The notes beneath the pieces are model-generated. The model did not search any database and was not told where the DNA came from. It was given only the letters and a program-made list of their open reading frames with translations. A stretch of 64,000 bases of DNA from JBCBSZ01 sp039818945 (GTDB taxonomy: Bacteria > Actinomycetota > Acidimicrobiia > Acidimicrobiales > Poriferisodalaceae): assembly GCA_039818945.1 (NCBI GenBank), contig JBCBSZ010000015.1:1-64000 (forward strand). Direction: 5' to 3'. Below, piece after piece: positions 58,532-64,000 of this stretch (position 1 is the first letter of the stretch; each line of letters starts with the position of its first letter). A program made the translations under genes and the position numbers.

Positions 58532-60036
58532 TCCTCGACCCCCTCGACGAGCTGCTCGGAGCTCCCCTGCGTCGCCCGGAGGCGGAGCTGGACGAGCCGA
58601 TCGATCCGGCGCGTCCGCGTCGACGACAGGCGGTTCAGCGCATCGGCCAGCTCGGGATGCCGGCTCGCCGCGGCCGTCGCCGTCTCCGCGTCGACGACGA
58701 TCACCTCACAGTCCTCGAGCGCGACGATGCGCGGGGGCTGGGTCCACTGCGGCGACGGCACGACGAGCCCGAAGAGCTCGCCGGCCGCGAGATCGTTCAC
58801 ATCGACGGTGCCGCCGACGGGATCGTCGATCGTCAGGCGGGCTGCGCCCTGCTGGAGGAGGTACAGGTCGCGAGGGCCGAGACCGGCGGTCCAGATGACC
58901 TCCCCCGCGGCGTAGCGGGCCGCCCGCGAGCCGACGGCCAGGCGATCGACCTCGTCCTCGCCCAGCCGATCGAGCAGCGGCGAGCACCGCAACCGTCGGC
59001 GCAGCTCGGCTCGATCGACGCGACCGCCCTGGCCCGCGGCCACGCCGTCGTAGACGTAGAGGTCGTACGCGGGGCTCGGGAGCGGGACCTCGTGGCGCTC
59101 GGACATGTACCAGACGAGGGAGCCGAAGTCGCTGGAGACACGAGGAGCGATGGCGAAGTCGTCGATCCAGAGGTGTGCCTCGTAGCTCATCAGTGGATCG
59201 TCGATCCCGACCACGACGATGTTCGGTGCGGGATCGGCGAGCACACCCCGCGTGGACCGCGCCGCGTCGAGCAGCATCTCCTTGGCGAGCGTCGGCGGGT
59301 TGACGTAGGCGACCTGGACCGGCACGACGACGCGATGCAGGGAGGTCGGCTGGTCGAAGTTGGTGATCGAGGCGCCGGCCAGGGTGGCGTTGGGCACGAT
59401 CCGGAGATCGCCGTTGCGGTCCTGGATCCGCGAGCTCCGCCAGTTGATGTCGACGACCCGGCCCTCGATGTCGTCGGCCTTGATCCAGTCGCCGGGCCGG
59501 AACGGCTGGTCGGTCAGGAGGAGGACGCCCGACGCCAACCCGCTCAGCGTGTCCTGGAGCGCGAAGGACACGACCAGCGAGCCCACGCCGAAGGCCGCGG
59601 CGGCGGACGAGAGGTCGACGTCCCAGACCGTGCCGACGATGACGATGGCGGCGGTGAGCGCGATGGCGAGGCGGGGCAGGAGCAGGACCAGCTGCGGCAG
59701 GCCGGTCTCCCCCGCCGGTCTCGGCCGCGCCCGGTAGCGCTGGACGAGCACGCGCCACAGCGACAGCGCCGCCGCCGCGATCGACACGACGATCCCGGTG
59801 AGCACGATCCGGATGAAGAGGTTCTCCCGATCGGCGTCGAAGAGCGCGACCAGCAGCAGCCACGCCGCGGCCAGCGGCAGGGCCCAGGTCCGGATGGTCG
59901 AGAGCGCCGGCCGCAGCGACGACTGGCGCTGGCGGAGCTGCTCGTCGAGCTCTCCGGCGCCGATGACGAAGAGCGGGAACAGCACGACGAGCACGAAGGC
60001 CACGAGGACCGTGTCGTCGCTGACGAGATCGCTCAC
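58528..60036 (-). CDS. MscS-type mechanosensitive channel with C-terminal cyclic nucleotide-binding domain
   Basis: A 502-residue channel protein. Four membrane segments precede the MscS pore-lining and beta region: AAAFGVGSLVVSFALQDTLSGLASGVLLLTD near residues 165-195, PFRPGDWIKADDIEGRVVDINWRSSRI near 200 and DGDLRIVPNATLAGASITNF near 225. Residues about 360-500 form a CAP-type cyclic nucleotide-binding domain (GLGPRDLYLLQQGAARLTI, AAGELFGLVVPSPQ), whose usual FGE glutamate is Leu while PPRIVAL keeps the Arg. ATG 60036 overlaps the upstream gene stop. The family (bCNG) includes nucleotide-gated channels. Confidence 0.87.
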   Translation of the reverse strand: MSDLVSDDTVLVAFVLVVLFPLFVIGAGELDEQLRQRQSSLRPALSTIRTWALPLAAAWLLLVALFDADRENLFIRIVLTGIVVSIAAAALSLWRVLVQRYRARPRPAGETGLPQLVLLLPRLAIALTAAIVIVGTVWDVDLSSAAAAFGVGSLVVSFALQDTLSGLASGVLLLTDQPFRPGDWIKADDIEGRVVDINWRSSRIQDRNGDLRIVPNATLAGASITNFDQPTSLHRVVVPVQVAYVNPPTLAKEMLLDAARSTRGVLADPAPNIVVVGIDDPLMSYEAHLWIDDFAIAPRVSSDFGSLVWYMSERHEVPLPSPAYDLYVYDGVAAGQGGRVDRAELRRRLRCSPLLDRLGEDEVDRLAVGSRAARYAAGEVIWTAGLGPRDLYLLQQGAARLTIDDPVGGTVDVNDLAAGELFGLVVPSPQWTQPPRIVALEDCEVIVVDAETATAAASRHPELADALNRLSSTRTRRIDRLVQLRLRATQGSSEQLVEGVEE

Positions 60037-62183
60037 GAGCTCACCTCCGTCGTGCTGGTGTCGCGGACCAGTCGCCAGATGTCCCGTGCGTCGAGCTCGC
60101 CCCGCTCGACCGTCTCGATCCCCTCGGGGAGGAGCTCGCGAGCCGGACCGCTCACGAGGAGCTCACCCGGCCCGGCGCTGCGGGCCAGGTAGTGGGCGGC
60201 ACCGACCGTCGTGCCCCAGGCGTCGTAGACGAGCTTCGAGCTGCCGGTGAGCCCCACCGAGATCTCGCCGGTCGAGATGCCGGCGGCGAGGTCCAGCGAC
60301 TCGGCCAGCTCGGTGTCGAGGTCGACGATGGCGTCGCGGGCGGCCAGCGCGAAGGTCGCGACCCGCGGTGCGTGATCGAGGTACGGCCGTCCGATGCCGC
60401 AGGCGCCGAAGTACGCGTCGCCGGTGAGCTTGATCCGCTCGACGCCGTTGCGCTCGGCCAGCTCGTCGAGCTCGTCGAGGAGCCGGGCGAGGGTGTGGCG
60501 CTCGTCCGGCCCGGCCTCGGGCCGCACCAGCTGGCCCAGCCCGTGGACGATCAGGACCACCACCGTCACCTGCGGCACGACGTCGAGCACCTGGCGGTCG
60601 CCCCGCTCCACGCGGCGGGCGACGCCCGGTGGCAGCAATCGGCGCAACACGTCGAGGCGCTCCGCGGACGCGGCCTCGACCGCCCGCTGCCGCTCGCGCA
60701 GCGACTCCCGCATGCGCTGGAACGTGTCGGCGAGGCGGGTGAACTCGACCGGGCTCCGCGGTGGGAGGACGATGTCCTGGTCGTCGATCAACTTCCCGGT
60801 CCGTGCGTCACCGGAGCGCTGCAGCCGGTCCGAGATGAGCCGGATCGGGAGCACGGCCCGGTTCGCCCACGCGACGGCAGCGAAGGTGAGCAGCACGACG
60901 GCGCTCGCGATCGTGATGAGGAAGCGCTCCTGCAGATCGGCTGCCGGTGCATCGAGCTCGTCGCGCTCGATCTCGGAGATCACGACCCACTCGAGCCCGT
61001 CGAGGTCCACGGCTCGGGCGCCGCTGAGGACCTCGCGCCCCAGGTAGTTGGTCGACGTGATCAGCTCGCCGTCCGCCTCGAGCGCGGCCTCGACGCTCGC
61101 CGGGTCGACGTCCTGGACCCCGATCGTCGTCCCGCCCTCCACGATGCGACGCTGGTCCGCGGCGGAGACCGTCCCGACCTCTGCGGTGGTCTCGAGGTAC
61201 GTGGGGCGGTCCTCGAGGAAGACCCTCGCCTCCGAGCGGAGCTGGTCGTCGCCCCCGACGAGGTAGACCTCTCCGGTCTCGCCGAGGCCCGCCTCCTCCC
61301 AGTCGCCCTCGCCGGTCATGATGCGGTCGATCTCGTCGGGCGAGATGCGCACCACCATCGCCGCGACGACCCGGCCGCCGTCGAGGACCGGGGCGCCGAC
61401 GAACGCCTGCGGTCGATCGCCGGCCGGCGCGTAGGGCGCGAAGTCGCGCACCTTCGCACCGCCCTGCGGGTCGTCGATCACGTCGTCGACGAGATTGGCC
61501 AGCCCGCTCCCGCTGAACGGCCCGAGCTGGAGGCTCGTCCCGAACTCGGCCTCCTTGGCCACGCTGTAGACGACGACCCGGGTGTCGGCGTCGACGATGA
61601 GGATGTCCTCGTAGTCGAGTTGTGCCGCGACCTCGAGGTACCGGCCGTGGAGCTGCGCGTGGACGTCGGTCCAGGCGCTGCCGTCGCGGGCGTCGTTGAT
61701 CAGGTCGACGTCGACGTCCAGCCCGTCGGCGGCGGCCCGGTAGTTCGCCTGGAGGTAGATCGCGATCGAACCGGTCGGGAAGACCGTCGGCTCGTTGACC
61801 GGCTCACCCCGCGCCGCCTCCAGCGGCGGGATGACGTCGTCGCGGTAGAGGTCGAGCAACTCCACTCGCAGCGGGTCGACCACGGCATCGGAGAGGTCGA
61901 GCAGCTCCAGCGCGCCGTCGGTGAACCCCGCTGCGGCGTCGGTCGCCATCGGGCTCTCGCCCAGCAGGACCGCCTGACGCTCGACGCTGCCGACGTAGCT
62001 CTCCACGGCCAGCGTCCGCGACGAGCGAACGGCCTCGAGGCGGGCGCGGACCAGGTCGTCGGTCAGCTCGTCGGTGCTGTCGAGGCCGACCACGACCGTG
62101 ATGATCAGGGAGGTCACGGTGACCGTGAGCACCGACAGGGCGAGCCGCGTCGCGATGGACGTCCGGGGGCGCCGAGCGCTCAT
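60033..62183 (-). CDS. Cache-HAMP adenylate/guanylate cyclase-like protein
   Basis: A 716-residue membrane protein, paralog of the protein at the other side of the channel. Its sensor has WEEAGLGETGEVYLVGGDDQL near residue 293, the same as the paralog's WEEIGLGDSGETYVVGADG. After the second membrane segment and HAMP region (FTRLADTFQRM) comes the cyclase domain. The second metal site is intact (IKLTGDAYFGACG) and VYDAWGTTVGAAHYL is close to the W-G-xx-VN stretch, but the first strand is VTVVVLIVHGLGQLV, without the FAD-x-x-G aspartate. It may bind nucleotide but catalysis is doubtful. ATG 62183 has TAGGTT near 62246 as a possible -10. Confidence 0.8.
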   Translation of the reverse strand: MSARRPRTSIATRLALSVLTVTVTSLIITVVVGLDSTDELTDDLVRARLEAVRSSRTLAVESYVGSVERQAVLLGESPMATDAAAGFTDGALELLDLSDAVVDPLRVELLDLYRDDVIPPLEAARGEPVNEPTVFPTGSIAIYLQANYRAAADGLDVDVDLINDARDGSAWTDVHAQLHGRYLEVAAQLDYEDILIVDADTRVVVYSVAKEAEFGTSLQLGPFSGSGLANLVDDVIDDPQGGAKVRDFAPYAPAGDRPQAFVGAPVLDGGRVVAAMVVRISPDEIDRIMTGEGDWEEAGLGETGEVYLVGGDDQLRSEARVFLEDRPTYLETTAEVGTVSAADQRRIVEGGTTIGVQDVDPASVEAALEADGELITSTNYLGREVLSGARAVDLDGLEWVVISEIERDELDAPAADLQERFLITIASAVVLLTFAAVAWANRAVLPIRLISDRLQRSGDARTGKLIDDQDIVLPPRSPVEFTRLADTFQRMRESLRERQRAVEAASAERLDVLRRLLPPGVARRVERGDRQVLDVVPQVTVVVLIVHGLGQLVRPEAGPDERHTLARLLDELDELAERNGVERIKLTGDAYFGACGIGRPYLDHAPRVATFALAARDAIVDLDTELAESLDLAAGISTGEISVGLTGSSKLVYDAWGTTVGAAHYLARSAGPGELLVSGPARELLPEGIETVERGELDARDIWRLVRDTSTTEVSS

Positions 62184-62322
62184 CCACCCGCCTCGGACGT
62201 CGTCGACCGGCCGGACCGCCGCCCCTGCTCGAACACGGGCCGCAACCTAGTACGACGCCCCGCGGCCACGACGACCCGCGGCCGACACGACCAGGATCGC
62301 CGGTCCGTCCACGGCGGGTGCC

Positions 62323-63261
62323 ATGCTCGACGGGGTGGACGGGCTCCGGCGGACTTCGATCTCCGGCCCCCTGCGCGCCGGCGCCCGGACCCTGGTCGAC
62401 ATCGGCCGGACCACCTACGTCTCGTGGTACCAGGATCGTGCGATCCGGCTCGGGGCCGGGCTGGCGTACTACGCGCTGTTCGCGATCCTGCCGATCCTCT
62501 CGCTGGCGGTCTTCTTCGCCAGCCTCTTCGTGTCGCGAGCCGACGTCGAGGCCGCGCTCGACGACGCGCTCGGTGAGCTGCTCGGCACCGCCTCGGCATC
62601 GGTGTCCGGGCAGGTGGCCGAAGAGCTCGACCGCACGGTGGTCCGATCGGGTCTCGGCGTGGTGGGTGCCGTCTCCATGGTGATCGCCGCGACCCTCCTG
62701 TTCGTCGCGCTGCAGGACGCGTTCAACACGATCTGGTCCGTGCCCCTCGAGCGCGGCGTTCGCACGACGCTGCGGCGGCGACTGATCTCGTTCGTCGTCG
62801 TGCTCCTGCTCGCCGGCTACCTCGTGACCGCCGTGATCATCAGCACGACGACCGACGTCCTCGCCGCCCTGACACCGGGCAGCTCGAGGTTCGTCGAACA
62901 GCTCTCACCCCTCCTCGAGACGAGCACGTCGTGGGCGGCCGGGGTCGGCTCGCTCGCGTTGATCCTCAAGCTCCTCGCGCCCGTGCCGCTGGCCTGGAGG
63001 CACGTGCTCATCGGTGGTGGGGTCACCGCCGTGCTCGTGGTGATCGGCACCCAGCTGCTCGGCATCTACCTCAGCCGGGTGGCCACCGCCTCGCTGTCGG
63101 GCGCAGCCGGCGCGATCGGCCTCTTCCTCGTCTGGCTCTACTACGAGGCGCAGATCATCCTCGTCGGGGCCGAGCTGACCAGAACCCTGTCCGAACGGAG
63201 CGCCCCTCGCGAGAACACGCCATCGGAGGAGGTCGGCGAAGTAGGGTCCCCGCCGTGCTGA
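62323..63261 (+). CDS. YihY/BrkB family membrane protein
   Basis: A 312-residue membrane protein with six hydrophobic segments. The N-terminal AIRLGAGLAYYALFAILPILSL near residue 50 and the late LLGIYLSRVATASLSGAAGAIGLFLVWLYYEAQIILVGAELTR near 250 are the family signatures (AxxFxxxLxPL and W(L/I)YY-x-QIxLxGAE). The family was once called ribonuclease BN; the exact function is unknown. ATG 62323 lies in a divergent region from the cyclase-like protein. Confidence 0.9.
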   Translation: MLDGVDGLRRTSISGPLRAGARTLVDIGRTTYVSWYQDRAIRLGAGLAYYALFAILPILSLAVFFASLFVSRADVEAALDDALGELLGTASASVSGQVAEELDRTVVRSGLGVVGAVSMVIAATLLFVALQDAFNTIWSVPLERGVRTTLRRRLISFVVVLLLAGYLVTAVIISTTTDVLAALTPGSSRFVEQLSPLLETSTSWAAGVGSLALILKLLAPVPLAWRHVLIGGGVTAVLVVIGTQLLGIYLSRVATASLSGAAGAIGLFLVWLYYEAQIILVGAELTRTLSERSAPRENTPSEEVGEVGSPPC

Positions 63262-63512
63262 TCCTCGGAATCATCGTCGGCGGCGCCTTCGTCGGCTGGC
63301 TGGCGAACCTCGTGCTGGGCGGCGGCTGGCAACCGGCCGACTGGGGAGAGCTGCTGGCCGCAGGTCTCGTCGGATCGTTCGTGGGCGGGACCCTGCTCAG
63401 CCTGCTCTTCGGCGACGGGTTCGCACTGCGACCGAGCGGGATCATCGGCTCGGTGATCGGAGCGGTGGTCGTGCTGGTCGGCTGGCGGGCGGTCCGAGCT
63501 CGATCGAGCTGA
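63255..63512 (+). CDS. GlsB/YeaQ/YmgE family small membrane protein
   Basis: An 85-residue protein with three hydrophobic segments: LILGIIVGGAFVGWLANLVL, GELLAAGLVGSFVGGTLLSLLF and SGIIGSVIGAVVVLVGWRAV, with the glycine spacing of transglycosylase-associated proteins. GTG 63255 overlaps the stop of the BrkB gene by seven bases. The family is stress-associated in several bacteria; the role is unknown. Confidence 0.8.
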   Translation: MLILGIIVGGAFVGWLANLVLGGGWQPADWGELLAAGLVGSFVGGTLLSLLFGDGFALRPSGIIGSVIGAVVVLVGWRAVRARSS

Positions 63513-63528
63513 TCGGAGCGAACGCGGC

Positions 63529-64000
63529 GTGGCGGGCGACGAGCACTCCGACGAGACGGCCCCGACGGCGGGTCCCGGGCGCGGCGCGCACCGACGCCCG
63601 TCCGGCACGGCGCCGTTGCCCGACTGGTGGTGGCGGCTCGACCTGCGGTGGCGTCGCACGGTGTTCGCCGCCGTCCTCGTGATCGTGCTCGGAGCGGTCG
63701 GGCTCGTGGTCAACAACCTGGTGAGCGGCGACGGCGTCGTCCGCTCCGAGGCCGACCGCTTCGTCGACGACCTCCCCGACGAGCGGGTCGAGCTGTGGGA
63801 CGCGGTCGCGGAGTGCGAGACCGAGGGCGACTGGACCTCGATCAACGACCCCTTCTACGGCGGCCTGCAGTTCACGATCGAGTCGTGGCAGGCGGTCGGT
63901 GGGCTCGGCCGGGCCGACCAGGTGCCCCGGACCGAGCAGATCATGCGAGCGGAGATGCTGCTCGACGAACAGGGCTGGGACGCGTGGCCGAACTGCGCCG
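63529..64000 (+). CDS. resuscitation-promoting-factor-type transglycosylase, 3'-partial
   Basis: An open frame from GTG 63529 to the window edge, 157 codons. One membrane segment is near residues 44-62 (TVFAAVLVIVLGAVGLVVNN). The extracytoplasmic domain is the lysozyme-like Rpf fold: ELWDAVAECETEGDW near residue 100 with the catalytic glutamate of the family in the ECE triplet, then YGGLQFTIESWQAVGG and TEQIMRAEMLLDEQGWDAWP ending in NCA. These match the Rpf pattern with two disulfide cysteines. It cleaves peptidoglycan in related actinobacteria. The gene continues beyond the window. Confidence 0.85.
   Translation, partial: MAGDEHSDETAPTAGPGRGAHRRPSGTAPLPDWWWRLDLRWRRTVFAAVLVIVLGAVGLVVNNLVSGDGVVRSEADRFVDDLPDERVELWDAVAECETEGDWTSINDPFYGGLQFTIESWQAVGGLGRADQVPRTEQIMRAEMLLDEQGWDAWPNCA

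Noticed and set aside
60192..62576. A 794-codon plus-strand open frame over the second cyclase-like gene.
   Set aside because: It has no recognisable domain and crosses the divergent promoter region; the minus strand has a clear Cache-HAMP-cyclase protein.

Overview
This 64 kb window is gene-dense, very GC-rich DNA from an actinobacterium. The evidence is GTG and TTG starts, ATGA/GTGA stop-start overlaps, F420-linked enzyme families (LLM, PPOX), an actinobacterial group 3b NiFe hydrogenase, a resuscitation-promoting-factor-type protein and TAnnnT -10 elements. The combination of high GC, Mrp antiporter, hydrogenase, steroid/lipid-type oxidoreductases and Thr-rich LPATG proteins fits class Acidimicrobiia best, but that placement is inference. 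I saw no rRNA, tRNA, CRISPR array, insertion sequence, prophage or integrase. No stretch longer than 300 bases lacks a gene.

Layout. 1-1.4 kb: the end of a cobalt ECF transporter (CbiQ, CbiO); the extreme left edge looks rearranged. 1.5-5.0 kb: acetyltransferase, methyltransferase, baeRF protein and a sigma-70 factor. 5.1-10.75 kb: a seven-gene Mrp Na+/H+ antiporter operon with a frameshift in mrpA. 10.8-19.5 kb: winged-helix regulator, cobyric acid synthase, permease, two PPOX proteins, a TetR gene with an operator-like repeat, HxlR, a Coq4-like protein, NrtS-like protein and an anchored beta-propeller protein. 19.5-24.1 kb: two-component system, Ser/Thr kinase, a mini-dodecin and a dodecin-USP fusion. 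24.0-29.0 kb: six-gene group 3b hydrogenase operon including a cyclic-nucleotide-binding-like subunit. 29.1-32.0 kb: ornithine cyclodeaminase, PIG-L deacetylase, AzlCD. 32.0-37.7 kb: P450, LLM enzyme, three SDRs and two hotdog proteins, resembling steroid or fatty-acid side-chain catabolism. 37.7-46.3 kb: mainly membrane and secreted proteins, including PI-PLC-like and VPS62-like fusions. 46.4-52.5 kb: HerA-like ATPase, then a sulfatase / formylglycine-generating enzyme / HAD phosphatase / methyltransferase operon. 52.6-56.3 kb: a flippase-pseudokinase fusion, a SHOCT protein and a sortase-type surface protein. 56.4-62.2 kb: a three-gene cassette of two sensory cyclase-like proteins around an MscS channel with a cyclic-nucleotide-binding domain. 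62.3-64.0 kb: BrkB, GlsB-type protein and the start of an Rpf-like transglycosylase.

How the genes work together. The Mrp antiporter, MscS-type channel, BrkB and several stress-type proteins (sigma factor, baeRF, dodecin-USP, HdeD-like) give the region an envelope and ion-stress flavour. The hydrogenase can exchange electrons between H2 and NAD(P). The sulfatase operon encodes its own activator. The strongest candidate for an undescribed system is the cyclase-like / MscS-CNB / cyclase-like cassette: all three proteins keep the family fold but each lacks at least one key catalytic or binding residue. The dodecin-USP pair and the Coq4-like TerB fusion come next.
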